Source of the DNA: Duganella phyllosphaerae
Lineage (GTDB): Bacteria; Pseudomonadota; Gammaproteobacteria; Burkholderiales; Burkholderiaceae_D
DNA: 64,000 nucleotides
NCBI RefSeq assembly: GCF_001758785.1
Contig: NZ_LROM01000077.1
Location: 62,001 to 126,000 of the forward strand
Direction of reading: 5' to 3'
Part shown: piece after piece, positions 9,229 to 17,973 of the stretch
Layout of the letters: each line of letters opens with the position of its first letter
How positions within the stretch are numbered: position 1 is the stretch's first letter
Notes under the pieces: model-generated
What the model was told of the DNA's origin: nothing
The model's input: only the letters and a program-made list of their open reading frames with translations
Databases searched by the model: none
Made by a program: the position numbers and the translations under genes

Positions 9229-9870
9229 TCAATGTCCGCGCAACAGCGACATATTCATGGCCGCGTACCGGCGCATGCCGACCAGGGTGTAGCGGGTGAG
9301 CACGATGCACACCAGGCACAGGCCAATACCGCCCAGCACCAGTCCGAGGCCGATCAGGGTCTGGGTGGTGCGGGCGCCGCTGTCGAAGTCGGTGGTGATG
9401 GTCATGTCGCCGGTGGCCACGGCTTCGGCGCGGTCCCAGATGCGGGCGTTGCGGCTGCCGGCGTCCGGGGCGAGGTTGCCGACATTGCCAACATTGCCGA
9501 CATTACCACCAGTGCTGGTTTCGGGCTCGCGAAACACCTGCACGCCGCGGCTGGTGATCGCCACCTTCCAGCCCATGGCCTGTTCTTCCTCTTCGCGGGT
9601 ATCGAAGTGTGAATTGGTCAGCGCCATCACCTGGCGGATCGGGCCTTGCAGCGCCAGTTCGTTTTGCCCGGACAGGCCGCTGGCGGTCACCGCCACGCCG
9701 CCGATGTAGCAGCTGAATGCCGACAGGTACGCAGCCAGCAGCAGCGACGCATACACCATGGCCGGAATTACCATGAACAGGTTAAAAAAGGACAAACCGA
9801 CCAGCGAGCCCACAGTCCGGAGGATGTGGCGCGGCGGCGGTGGTGACTGGCGGGCTGTCTCGGGTTTCAT
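9229..9870 (-). CDS. Uncharacterised membrane protein paired with the GIN-domain gene
   Basis: This is a predicted inner-membrane protein of 213 residues counted from ATG 9870 (an in-frame TTG at 9879 is an alternative). Two hydrophobic stretches lie near residues 21-60, followed by an extracytoplasmic loop and a strong C-terminal helix (TLIGLGLVLGGIGLCLVCIVL). The loop contains the short tandem repeat NVGNVGNVGN, encoded by nine-base units at about 9475-9510. It is immediately upstream of the GIN-domain gene on the same strand, so a shared envelope function is likely. I recognise no named family. Confidence 0.7.
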   Translation of the reverse strand: MKPETARQSPPPPRHILRTVGSLVGLSFFNLFMVIPAMVYASLLLAAYLSAFSCYIGGVAVTASGLSGQNELALQGPIRQVMALTNSHFDTREEEEQAMGWKVAITSRGVQVFREPETSTGGNVGNVGNVGNLAPDAGSRNARIWDRAEAVATGDMTITTDFDSGARTTQTLIGLGLVLGGIGLCLVCIVLTRYTLVGMRRYAAMNMSLLRGH

Positions 9871-10000
9871 GATGTTCAATCGTTGTTGCTGTCGATGTTG
9901 GCACTGTACGCAAGCACGCAGAGCCGCGCCACCGGCATGTGACAGTCTGCGTAAATTGCGGTACAGGCGACACGCCCGTGCGCCAGTCCGTCAAGCGGGC

Positions 10001-11470
10001 TCAGGGTTCCACACCATTGAGCAGGCGCGCGGCAGCCACGCCGCTGCGCACGGCCGATTCGATGGTGGCCGGGTAAGCGCCGGCGGTGTAGTCGCCCGCC
10101 AGCGCCAGGCCCGGCAAACCGGTGTCGTTGGCCGGGCGCACCAGGCCGGGCGTGCTGGCGTGGGTGGCGCGTTTTTCAGTGATCACCTTGAACCATTGCG
10201 GCCGGCCCAGCTCGGGGCGCTGGAACGCGACCGCCAGTTGCACCGCCACGGCTTCAGCCAGTAAATCCTGCTGCTCGGCGGCGGCGCTGGCCGAAGCGCT
10301 GATGACCACCGCCAGCAAGCCGGCCTGGCTGGCGTCGAGCTGGCCGCGGTCGAATACGAACTGGCCCCATTCGTGGTTGTCCGGATCGTCGAGCAGGGCG
10401 TAGAACGGCGAATCGAGCCCGATATCGCTGGCAAACTGCAGGTAGACGGTGGTGATGGTTTCCGGTTCGAGCGCGGTGAGACTGGCGCAAACCGCCCCTG
10501 TGTCGCAATCGGCGATGCCGTGCAGTAACGTCGCCGCCTGGTTGGGGCCGGTGGCGACGACCACGCCGTTGAAATAAGTGCTCCAGGTGCCGCCAACGGC
10601 GGCGCCGCTGATGTCGGCCTGCCACAGCCGCCCTTCGATCGAGCGCAGCGCCTGCACCTTGGCGCCGGTGCGGACTGCGCCGCCATGGCCTTCGATATAT
10701 TTCGCCGCCGCCTCGGGCATCAGGGCCGACAGGTCCACGCGCGGCACCAGCATGTCGGAGGCAGCGCGGCGCGCTCCCAGGCTGTCGCGCAGCACGGCCA
10801 GGAACACTTGTGCGGAAGCGCGTTCCGGCGGCGTGTTGAGCGCCGCCAGGCACAGCGGACGCCACAGCAGCCGCGTCAGGCGCGCGGTCTGGTCGTAGCG
10901 TTCCAGCAGCTCGGTCACCGTGCAGTCCTGGTGTAATTGCCAGTCCATCCAGCGCGCGGTGGACGAAAAGCGCAGCAAGCTCAGCTTGTCGGCACGGTCC
11001 AGGCCCTGGCTGCGGAACAGCGCCACTGCAAGGTGCAGTGGCGCCGGCAAACGCGGGGCGATGAAGTCCATGCCGCCGGGGCCACCGGCCACGCGCGGAT
11101 AACGCATCTGTAAAGGCAGGTTCAGCAACGCCTGGGCCGGATCGACACCGACCAGTTGCATCACACGCAGGGTTTCGCTGTAGGCGCCCAGCAGGATGTG
11201 CTGGCCGTTGTCGAGCTGCTTGCGGTCGGTTTCGATGCGGCGCGCGCGGCCACCGAGCACGCGCGCGGCCTCGAACAACGTGACCTTGAAGCCGGCGCGC
11301 GCCAGTTCCACGGCCGCCGTGCAGCCGGCCCAGCCACCGCCGATGACGGCCACCGACCGGCCCACATCGTTGCCGCCCTTGGGTGCCAGGCGTTTGTCGG
11401 CGCCGTTGTCGGCCCGCTGGTCAGGCGCCTTGTCAGCGATGTTGGACGCTACGTGCTCAGCCACGGACAT
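10001..11470 (-). CDS. hpnE: Hydroxysqualene dehydroxylase HpnE
   Basis: HpnE is an FAD-dependent amine-oxidase-fold enzyme that reduces hydroxysqualene to squalene, the last step of the HpnCDE route to the hopanoid precursor. The 489-residue protein has the FAD motif VIGGGWAGCTAAVELARAG near residue 41, then GGRARRIE and DNGQHILLGAY, typical of phytoene-desaturase relatives, and a C-terminal GLALAGDYTAGAYPATIESAVRSG. The first 38 residues form a non-conserved extension. The start overlaps the end of hpnD by 14 bases. Gene order on the minus strand is hpnC, hpnD, hpnE. No squalene-hopene cyclase lies in the window. Confidence 0.93.
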   Translation of the reverse strand: MSVAEHVASNIADKAPDQRADNGADKRLAPKGGNDVGRSVAVIGGGWAGCTAAVELARAGFKVTLFEAARVLGGRARRIETDRKQLDNGQHILLGAYSETLRVMQLVGVDPAQALLNLPLQMRYPRVAGGPGGMDFIAPRLPAPLHLAVALFRSQGLDRADKLSLLRFSSTARWMDWQLHQDCTVTELLERYDQTARLTRLLWRPLCLAALNTPPERASAQVFLAVLRDSLGARRAASDMLVPRVDLSALMPEAAAKYIEGHGGAVRTGAKVQALRSIEGRLWQADISGAAVGGTWSTYFNGVVVATGPNQAATLLHGIADCDTGAVCASLTALEPETITTVYLQFASDIGLDSPFYALLDDPDNHEWGQFVFDRGQLDASQAGLLAVVISASASAAAEQQDLLAEAVAVQLAVAFQRPELGRPQWFKVITEKRATHASTPGLVRPANDTGLPGLALAGDYTAGAYPATIESAVRSGVAAARLLNGVEP

Positions 11471-12290
11471 AGGTCTTCCACGCCAGCCACAGCTTGCGGA
11501 TCGGCGTGAGCGAGATGCGCTGGGTGAGCACGTGGTAGCCGTCGGCCTGCACTTCGTCGAGCACGGTGCGGTAGATGGCCGCCATCATCAGGCCCGGGCG
11601 CTGGGCGCGGCGGTCCTGCTTTGGCAGCAGGGCAAACGCGTCGTCGTAGGCTTGCTGCGCGCGCGCCACCTGGAACGCCATCAACTGCTCGAACTTTTCC
11701 GAGTGGCGGGCATTGAGCAGGTCGGCTGCGGTGACGCCGAACTGTTGTAATTCGTTCACTGGCAGGTAGATGCGGCCCTTGCGCGCATCTTCGCCCACGT
11801 CGCGGATGATGTTGGTGAGCTGGAAGGCATGACCCAGCTTTTCGGCATACTGCAAGGTTTGCGGCGTGGTCACGCCAAAAATACTGGCCGACAGGATGCC
11901 CACCACGCTGGCCACGTGCCAGCAGTAGCGGGTGAGGGCGGCGTAGTCGAGGTAGCGGGTCTGGTTGAGGTCCATCTCCATGCCGTCGATGATGGCTTGC
12001 ACGTGTTCCTGCTTGAGGTCGTACACCGCGAGATGCGGTTGCAGCGCTTGCGTGACCGGGTGCGACTGGCGGCCTTCATACATGCCAGCGATTTCCTTGC
12101 GCCACCATTCCAGCTTGATGCGGGCGACCGACTCGTCGGTGCAGTCGTCCACGGTATCGTCCACCTCGCGGCAAAACGCGTACAGGGCGGTAATGGCGCG
12201 ACGACGCTCCGGCGTGAGAAACAGGAAGCTGTAATAAAAACTGGAGCCGCTTTGCGCGGTCTTTTGCTGGCAGTAGTCGTCGGGGGACAT
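11457..12290 (-). CDS. hpnD: Presqualene diphosphate synthase HpnD
   Basis: HpnD condenses two farnesyl diphosphates into presqualene diphosphate. The 277-residue protein is of squalene/phytoene synthase type. The first Asp-rich metal site is FCREVDDTVDDCTDE near residue 40, and the second is in LTNIIRDVGEDARKGRIYLP. SFYYSFLFL at the N-terminus is also family-typical. It lies 38 bases downstream of hpnC and overlaps hpnE by 14 bases, so the three genes are probably one operon. The pathway role comes from the characterised HpnCDE route. Confidence 0.93.
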   Translation of the reverse strand: MSPDDYCQQKTAQSGSSFYYSFLFLTPERRRAITALYAFCREVDDTVDDCTDESVARIKLEWWRKEIAGMYEGRQSHPVTQALQPHLAVYDLKQEHVQAIIDGMEMDLNQTRYLDYAALTRYCWHVASVVGILSASIFGVTTPQTLQYAEKLGHAFQLTNIIRDVGEDARKGRIYLPVNELQQFGVTAADLLNARHSEKFEQLMAFQVARAQQAYDDAFALLPKQDRRAQRPGLMMAAIYRTVLDEVQADGYHVLTQRISLTPIRKLWLAWKTYVRG

Positions 12291-12328
12291 GAATAAAAAA
12301 GCAAGGTTGGCCTATCGAAGCCGCTATT

Positions 12329-13180
12329 TTATAGTGTCGCGCCCTGTAACGGGGCCGATTTCATCCTCTGCTTCATGCGGACGGCCGACCAGAACACGTT
12401 GATCCAATCGCGCCGGTCCAGCTTGGGCCGGTGGCGGAACACGTCGTATTGCACGCGCTCGATCTCGTCGAGAATTTTCAGGCCGCCTTGCACCACCATG
12501 CGCAACTCGAAACCGATGCGCCCCTTCATGCGCAGCGCCAGCGGCGCGCCGCTCAGCATCAGCGCGCGGGCGCGGGTCACTTCGAATTTCATCATGGCGC
12601 GCCAGCGTGGCCGCGAGTCCGGGGCATCGAGCGCGCCGGGCAGGATCGCATAGCGGTTCAGGTCTTCCAGCGGCAGGTAGATGCGCTCCTTGTGCAGGTC
12701 GATCGCCACGTCCTGCAGGAAATTGATCAGTTGCAGGGCACTGCAGATGGCGTCCGAATCGCGCAGGTTGTCTGCGGTGGCCTGGCCGTACAGGTGCAAC
12801 ATCAGGTGGCCGACCGGGTTGGCCGAGCGCGCGCAATAGTCGAGCAGGTCGGCGTAGGTGGCGTAGCGGTGCACGGTCACGTCCTGCTTGAAGGCGGACA
12901 GCAGCGCGTACATCGGCTTGAGCGGCAAGTCGTACTGGCGCACCACCACGGCCAGGCGCTCGAACAGCGGACTGTGGCCGGTGGCGCCCTGTGCGATGCG
13001 GTCGAGCGCGGCTTCGTAGGCGCTCAGGTCGGCCAGGCGCTGTTCCGGCGTGGCGTCGCCTTCGTCGGCAATGTCGTCGGCGCTGCGGGCGAAGGCGTAG
13101 ATCGCTTCAACAGCGGGGCGTAGCTTTTTCGGTAACAGAATCGACGCGACGGGGAAGTTTTCGTAGTGTTCTACAGGCAT
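12329..13180 (-). CDS. hpnC: Hydroxysqualene synthase HpnC
   Basis: HpnC converts presqualene diphosphate to hydroxysqualene. The 283-residue protein shares the prenyl-synthase fold with HpnD but is clearly a separate paralogue. It opens with HYENFPVASILLPKKLRPAVEAIYAFARSADD-type sequence, with the first metal site ADDIADEGD and the second in LINFLQDVAIDLHKERIYLP. It is the first gene of hpnC-hpnD-hpnE and is divergent from the RND efflux operon, so the two units share the regulatory region at about 13181-13346. Confidence 0.92.
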   Translation of the reverse strand: MPVEHYENFPVASILLPKKLRPAVEAIYAFARSADDIADEGDATPEQRLADLSAYEAALDRIAQGATGHSPLFERLAVVVRQYDLPLKPMYALLSAFKQDVTVHRYATYADLLDYCARSANPVGHLMLHLYGQATADNLRDSDAICSALQLINFLQDVAIDLHKERIYLPLEDLNRYAILPGALDAPDSRPRWRAMMKFEVTRARALMLSGAPLALRMKGRIGFELRMVVQGGLKILDEIERVQYDVFRHRPKLDRRDWINVFWSAVRMKQRMKSAPLQGATL

Positions 13181-13212
13181 GTAGTTGTGGCCTAAAGCAG
13201 TTTATTGCAGAT

Positions 13213-13233
13213 TTTTGAGTTGATGACTCAAAA
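13213..13233. promoter_or_regulatory. Candidate operator: perfect 8-bp inverted repeat
   Basis: TTTTGAGT, five spacer bases, then ACTCAAAA form a perfect dyad in the hpnC/RND intergenic region, six bases upstream of a promoter-like -35. Its size and position suit a dimeric repressor or activator. No regulator gene is adjacent, so the binding protein is unknown. Confidence 0.45.
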
Positions 13234-13238
13234 GTCAT

Positions 13239-13266
13239 TTGCAAAGCAGTTTCCGCAGCTTATAAT
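13239..13266 (+). promoter_or_regulatory. Probable sigma-70 promoter of the RND efflux operon
   Basis: TTGCAA at 13239-13244 and a perfect TATAAT at 13261-13266 are separated by 16 bases. A ten-base direct repeat, AAAGTCATTT, flanks the promoter at 13231-13240 and 13277-13286. Transcription would start about 70 bases before the GTG start at 13347. Confidence 0.6.
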
Positions 13267-13346
13267 TAATTAACGGAAAGTCATTTATTTCTAACCCGTA
13301 ATGGTAGTGCCAATTTGCCGTTGAGAGCAAGGAAAAGGAAAGTATC

Positions 13347-14525
13347 GTGGTCTCCTCCAGATTCCCCCGTTTGACCCCTGTTTGTTTGAGCCCTATTCCT
13401 TTGAGATCTATTTATATAGTAGTTGCGTGTGCGGCGCTGTCCGCGTGTTCCAAGCCGGTTGAAAAGACCGAGGATATCCGCCCGGTGCGGGTGATGGTGC
13501 TGGCCGGCAGCGATGTCGATGTCAATGCCGAGTTTGCTGGCGAGGTGCGGGCGCGGGTCGAATCGCGCCTCGGATTCCGCGTGGGTGGCAAGATCGTCAG
13601 CCGCAAAGTCGATGTCGGTACGCTGGTCAGGCGCGGCCAGGTGCTGATGGCGCTCGATCCGCAGGATCTCAAATTGTCGCAGGCGCAGGCCATGGCCTCG
13701 CTGCGCTCGGCGGAAACCAGCCGTGACCTGGCCAAGGCCGACGCCCAGCGCTACCGCGAACTGCGCGCCAGGAATTTTGTCAGCCAGGCCGTGCTCGATG
13801 AAAAGGAATCGACGTTGAAAGCGGCGCAAGCCTCGGTCGACGCCCAGCAGGCGCTCTACAGCGGCCAGTCCAACCAGGCCGCCTACGCCACCTTGACGTC
13901 CGACGTCGACGGCGTCGTCACGCAAGTCGATGCCGAAGTGGGGCAGGTGGTCTCACCGGGCACACCGGTGGTGCAGGTGGCCAAGGCCGGCGAGAAGGAA
14001 ATCGTTATCGGTTTGCCTGAGGACAAGGTCGATACCTTGCGCAAGGTCACCGACGTGCAGGTGCGGCTGTGGTCCGACCCCAGCCGCGCGGTCGCTGGCA
14101 AGATCCGTGAAATTTCGCCGGTGGCCGACCCGGCCACCCGCACCTACACCGCCAAGGTGACCGTACCCGATACCCTGGACGCCAAGCTTGGCATGACCGC
14201 CGTCGTGCAATTCGCCTCGCGCACGGCCACGCCGCAGATCAAGGTGCCTTTGACTGCCTTGTTCCACGAAAAATCGGCCACCTCGGTGTGGGTGGTGGAA
14301 AACGGCGCCGTCAAGCTGGTGCCGGTCACCGTGGCGGGCGCTGCCGGCAACGACCTGGTGTTGTCCAGTGGCGTCAAGCCGGGCCAGTCGGTGGTGACCG
14401 CCGGCGTCAACCTGCTCAAGCCGGGCCAGAAGGTGACCATCCTTGGTAACGATGTGCCGGTTGCGCCGGCCGCTCCTGCCGCGCCGGCAGCCGCTGCCAA
14501 GCCTGCAATCGGGGCCGCCAAATGA
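13347..14525 (+). CDS. RND efflux periplasmic adaptor (membrane-fusion) lipoprotein
   Basis: This adaptor joins an inner-membrane RND pump to an outer-membrane channel. The 392-residue protein starts at GTG 13347, preceded by a purine-rich ribosome site (GGAAAAGGAAAG). A lipoprotein signal ends at LSAC, giving a lipidated Cys at residue 34. The barrel-sandwich/lipoyl half-motifs are FRVGGKIVSRKVDVGTLVRRGQ and TSDVDGVVTQVDAEVGQVVSPG, flanking a coiled-coil hairpin near residues 110-170. An Ala/Pro-rich tail follows. Its stop overlaps the permease start (ATGA), so the two are coupled. No TolC-like channel gene is adjacent. Confidence 0.93.
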   Translation: MVSSRFPRLTPVCLSPIPLRSIYIVVACAALSACSKPVEKTEDIRPVRVMVLAGSDVDVNAEFAGEVRARVESRLGFRVGGKIVSRKVDVGTLVRRGQVLMALDPQDLKLSQAQAMASLRSAETSRDLAKADAQRYRELRARNFVSQAVLDEKESTLKAAQASVDAQQALYSGQSNQAAYATLTSDVDGVVTQVDAEVGQVVSPGTPVVQVAKAGEKEIVIGLPEDKVDTLRKVTDVQVRLWSDPSRAVAGKIREISPVADPATRTYTAKVTVPDTLDAKLGMTAVVQFASRTATPQIKVPLTALFHEKSATSVWVVENGAVKLVPVTVAGAAGNDLVLSSGVKPGQSVVTAGVNLLKPGQKVTILGNDVPVAPAAPAAPAAAAKPAIGAAK

Positions 14526-17500
14526 AAGGTGGCTTCAACCTCTCGCGCTGGGCGCTCGAACACATCCCGCTGACGCGCTACCTGATGGCGGTGCTGCTGA
14601 TCGGCGGCGCGCTCGCCTACAGCAACCTGGGCCAGGACGAGGACCCGCCGTTTACGTTCCGCGCAATGGTGGTGCGCGCCATGTGGCCGGGCGCGACCGC
14701 CCTGCAGATGGCCGAGCAAGTCACCGACAAGCTGGAAAAGAAACTCCAGGAAACGCCTGGCATCGATGAAATCAGCAGCTACTCCAAGCCGGGCGAGACG
14801 CTGATCATCCTCAAGCTGCGCGAATCGACGTCGCCCAAGGACGTGCCCACGTCGTGGTACCAGGTGCGCAAGAAGATCGGCGACATTGCAGGGACCCTGC
14901 CGCCGGGCGTGGTGGGACCGTTCTTCAACGACGAGTTCGGCGATACCTATGGCTCGATCTTCGCGCTCTCGGGTGACGGTTTCAACTATGCCGAAGTCAA
15001 GGAATATGCCGACTTCGTGCGCCAGCGCCTGCTCAAAGTGCCTTCCGTGGCCAAGGTGGAGCTGTTCGGCGTGCAGGATGAAAAACTGGTCATCGAGTTC
15101 TCGCACAAGAAATTCGCCCAGCTCGGCATTCCGATCGAGACCATTGCCAACCAGATCGCCACGCAAAACAGCGTGGAATCGACCGGCGTGCTGGTCACGC
15201 CCACCGACAACCTGCAAGTACGGGTGACCGGCGCGCTGAAAACCCCGAAAGACCTCGAGCAGCTCGAGCTGCGCGCCAACGGCACCACGTTCCGCCTCGG
15301 CGACTTTGCCACCATCAAGCGAACCTACCAGGACCCGCCGAGCGACAAGATGCGCTTCAACGGCAAGGAAGTGATCGGCCTGGGTGTGTCGATGGAAAAG
15401 GGCGGCAACATCATCGTGCTGGGCCAGAACATGGAAAAGACCGTGGCCGAGATCAAGGCCAAGCTGCCGGTCGGCATCACGCTCGAGCGCGTGTCGGACC
15501 AGCCGCAAGCGGTCAAGGCATCGGTGGGCGAGTTCGTCCATACACTGATCGAGGCGGTGCTGATCGTGCTGGCGGTGAGTTTTGTCGCGCTCGGCTTGCA
15601 CACCAAGCCGTTCCGCCTCGACGTGCGGCCGGGCCTGGTGGTGGCGCTGTCAATCCCGCTGGTGCTGGCCGTGACGTTCCTGTTCATGCGCATGCTCGAT
15701 ATCGACCTGCACAAGATTTCGCTGGGCGCGCTGATCATTGCACTGGGCTTGCTGGTGGACGACGCCATCATCGCGGTGGAAATGATGGTGCGCAAGATGG
15801 AGGAGGGCATGTCGCGCTTCGATGCGGCCACCTTCGCCTACACGTCCACCGCGATCCCGATGCTGACCGGCACCCTGATCACGGTCGCAGGCTTTCTGCC
15901 GATCGGGCTGGCCAAGTCGGCAGCCGGCGAATACACGTTCTCGCTGTTCTCCGTCAATGCCCTGGCGCTGGTCATTTCGTGGGTGGTGGCGGTAACGTTT
16001 ACGCCGTATCTCGGTTTCCTGCTGCTCAAGGTAAAGCCGCACGCGGACGGACATAGTGATCACGACATTTTCGACACCCCCGGTTTCCGCCGCTTCCGCG
16101 CCGTGGTCAACTGGTGCGTGGAATTCCGCAAGACCACCATCGTCGCCACCTTGCTGGTGTTTGCGCTGGGCATTTACGGCTTCAGTTTCATCGAAAAGCA
16201 GTTCTTCCCCGACTCCAGCCGGCCCGAACTGATGGTTGAGCTGTGGACGCCGGAAGGCACCAGCTTTACCGCCAACGAGGCGCAGGTGAAAAAGTTCGAA
16301 GCCTTCGTGAGCAAATTGCCGGGCGTGGTCAGTGTGACCAGCTACGTCGGCACCGGCAGCCCGCGCTTTTACTTGCCGCTCGACCAGATCTTCCCGCAGT
16401 CGAACGTCTCGCAAATCGTCGTGCTGCCGAAGGACCTGGCCGCGCGGGCGTCCTTGCGCGAGCAGATCACCAAGGTGTTCGAAAAGGACTTCCCGGAAGT
16501 GCGCGGCAGGGTGAAACTGTTGCCTAACGGCCCGCCGGTACCGTACCCGGTGCAGTTCCGCGTGACCGGCACCGAAGTGGCCAAGGTGCGCGCGATTGCC
16601 GACCAGGTCAAGGACATCATGCGCGCCAATCCGAACGCGATCGGTGTCAACGACAACTGGAACGAATCGGTCAAGGTGCTGCGCCTGGACCTGGACCAGG
16701 ACAAGATGCGCGCGCTGGGCGTGACGTCGCAAACGGTGATGCGCGCCGCCAACACCATCCTGTCCGGCACGACGGTAGGGCAGTTCCGCGAAGATATCCG
16801 CCTGATCGATATCCAGATTCGCCAGCCGATCAATGAGCGCAACACGATTTCCGTGCTCAACGACACCAACATCCCGACCGCCAGCGGCAAGTACGTGCCG
16901 ATCAGCCAGCTGGCGCGGGCGCATTTCGTGTGGGAACCGGGCGTAGTGTGGCGGGAAGGGCGCGAATGGGCGATCACCGTGCAGGCCGACGTCGGCGATC
17001 ATATCCAAGGCGCTACCGTGTCCGGCCAGATCGACCCGGAACTGGCGAAGCTGCGCGCCGCGCTGCCGGCCGGTTACGCGATCACCGTCAAGGGCGCCGC
17101 CGCCGACAGCGGCACGGCCGAAGCGTCGATCGCGGCCAACCTGCCGCTGGCGATCTTCATCATCTTCACGCTGTTGATGTTGCAGTTGCACAGTTTCTCG
17201 CGGGCGCTGCTGGTGTTCCTGACCGGGCCGCTGGGCGTGGCGGGGGCGGCGATGGCCTTGCTGCTGCTGGGCCGGCCGCTTGGCTTTGTGGCCAATCTCG
17301 GCATCATTGCGCTGTTCGGCATGATCATCCGCAACTCGGTGATCCTGGTGGACCAGATCGAGCAGGATATCGCCGCCGGCCATGATCCGTGGACCGCGAT
17401 CGTCGAATCGGCGGTGCGCCGCTGCCGGCCGATCATCCTCACCGCTGCTGCGGCGGCGCTGGCGATGATACCGTTGTCACGGTCGGTATTCTGGGGACCG

Positions 17501-17629
17501 ATGGCAGTGGCCATCATGGGCGGGTTGATTCTGGCCACGGCATTGACCCTGCTGTTCCTGCCGGCGCTGTACGCGGCGTGGTTCCGGGTCAAGAAACCGG
17601 TTGCCCCGAAAGCGATAAGCCCCCCCTAA
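14522..17629 (+). CDS. RND efflux permease (AcrB/HAE1-like)
   Basis: This is a proton-driven inner-membrane pump of 1035 residues, the full length for the AcrB superfamily. Transmembrane helix 1 follows the N-terminal amphipathic start FNLSRWALEH. Helix 4 carries the paired aspartates in IIALGLLVDDAIIAVEMM, which drive proton relay. A second half-repeat ends with helices around LMLQLHSFSRALLVFLTGPLG and GLIILATALTLLFLP-type sequence. The GQDEDPPFTFR start of the porter domain resembles TriC-type pumps more than AcrB itself. The substrate cannot be read from sequence. It is translationally coupled to the upstream adaptor and followed by a perfect GGGTCGGACCC-type palindrome. Confidence 0.93.
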   Translation: MKGGFNLSRWALEHIPLTRYLMAVLLIGGALAYSNLGQDEDPPFTFRAMVVRAMWPGATALQMAEQVTDKLEKKLQETPGIDEISSYSKPGETLIILKLRESTSPKDVPTSWYQVRKKIGDIAGTLPPGVVGPFFNDEFGDTYGSIFALSGDGFNYAEVKEYADFVRQRLLKVPSVAKVELFGVQDEKLVIEFSHKKFAQLGIPIETIANQIATQNSVESTGVLVTPTDNLQVRVTGALKTPKDLEQLELRANGTTFRLGDFATIKRTYQDPPSDKMRFNGKEVIGLGVSMEKGGNIIVLGQNMEKTVAEIKAKLPVGITLERVSDQPQAVKASVGEFVHTLIEAVLIVLAVSFVALGLHTKPFRLDVRPGLVVALSIPLVLAVTFLFMRMLDIDLHKISLGALIIALGLLVDDAIIAVEMMVRKMEEGMSRFDAATFAYTSTAIPMLTGTLITVAGFLPIGLAKSAAGEYTFSLFSVNALALVISWVVAVTFTPYLGFLLLKVKPHADGHSDHDIFDTPGFRRFRAVVNWCVEFRKTTIVATLLVFALGIYGFSFIEKQFFPDSSRPELMVELWTPEGTSFTANEAQVKKFEAFVSKLPGVVSVTSYVGTGSPRFYLPLDQIFPQSNVSQIVVLPKDLAARASLREQITKVFEKDFPEVRGRVKLLPNGPPVPYPVQFRVTGTEVAKVRAIADQVKDIMRANPNAIGVNDNWNESVKVLRLDLDQDKMRALGVTSQTVMRAANTILSGTTVGQFREDIRLIDIQIRQPINERNTISVLNDTNIPTASGKYVPISQLARAHFVWEPGVVWREGREWAITVQADVGDHIQGATVSGQIDPELAKLRAALPAGYAITVKGAAADSGTAEASIAANLPLAIFIIFTLLMLQLHSFSRALLVFLTGPLGVAGAAMALLLLGRPLGFVANLGIIALFGMIIRNSVILVDQIEQDIAAGHDPWTAIVESAVRRCRPIILTAAAAALAMIPLSRSVFWGPMAVAIMGGLILATALTLLFLPALYAAWFRVKKPVAPKAISPP

Positions 17630-17633
17630 GCTT

Positions 17634-17663
17634 AGGGTCGGACCCCGAACGGGGTCCGACCCT
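17634..17663. repeat. GGGTCGGACCC palindrome, copy 1 (terminator-like)
   Basis: Arms AGGGTCGGACCCCG (17634-17647) and its exact complement (17650-17663) enclose a two-base loop, AA. It sits five bases after the RND permease stop and has no clear T-run. A second palindrome with the same core but a different centre is at 27342-27371. Confidence 0.8.
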
Positions 17664-17784
17664 GGTCGGTTTTGCGGGTTAAAAGAGTGAAGATAAGCGA
17701 AAAATGCCGCATTAATCCGCTTGGTTTAAAAAACACCACATTTCACTAAAAAACCCGTTAGAATATCGCGTTGAAGTTGAAAGC

Positions 17785-17840
17785 CCCCGAGTCTACCGGG
17801 GTAAGGGCGACCGTTTTCACTTACGGGTCGCCCTTTGCTT
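17785..17840 (+). promoter_or_regulatory. Two tandem hairpins before tRNA-Leu; possible attenuator or upstream terminator
   Basis: A small hairpin (CCCCG 17785-17789 with CGGGG 17797-17801) is followed by a perfect ten-base stem (AAGGGCGACC 17803-17812 with GGTCGCCCTT 17826-17835) and then TGCTTTT. The second hairpin resembles a rho-independent terminator but lies 21 bases upstream of the mature tRNA-Leu, not after a gene. It could end transcription from upstream or attenuate the tRNA-tig transcript. Confidence 0.5.
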
Positions 17841-17855
17841 TTGTGCAAACATGCC

Positions 17856-17942
17856 GCGAGGATGGCGAAATTGGTAGACGCACCAGGTTTAGGTCCTGAC
17901 GCCAGCAATGGTGTGGGGGTTCGAGTCCCCCTCCTCGCACCA
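17856..17942 (+). tRNA. tRNA-Leu (anticodon TAG)
   Basis: The 87-base gene folds as a class II tRNA. The acceptor stem GCGAGGA pairs with TCCTCGC, the anticodon TAG is at 17890-17892, there is an extended variable arm, and the T-arm is GGGGGTTCGAGTCCCCC. The 3' CCA is encoded (17940-17942). The top pair of the anticodon stem is a C-A mismatch. Trigger factor starts only 31 bases downstream. Confidence 0.95.
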
Positions 17943-17973
17943 ACTGTATTATATTTTTTTGGACGATTTTTAC

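Noticed and set aside
17759..17764. TAGAAT as a -10 for tRNA-Leu
   Set aside because: No -35 at 15-19 bases spacing; it may be part of a promoter but cannot be supported.
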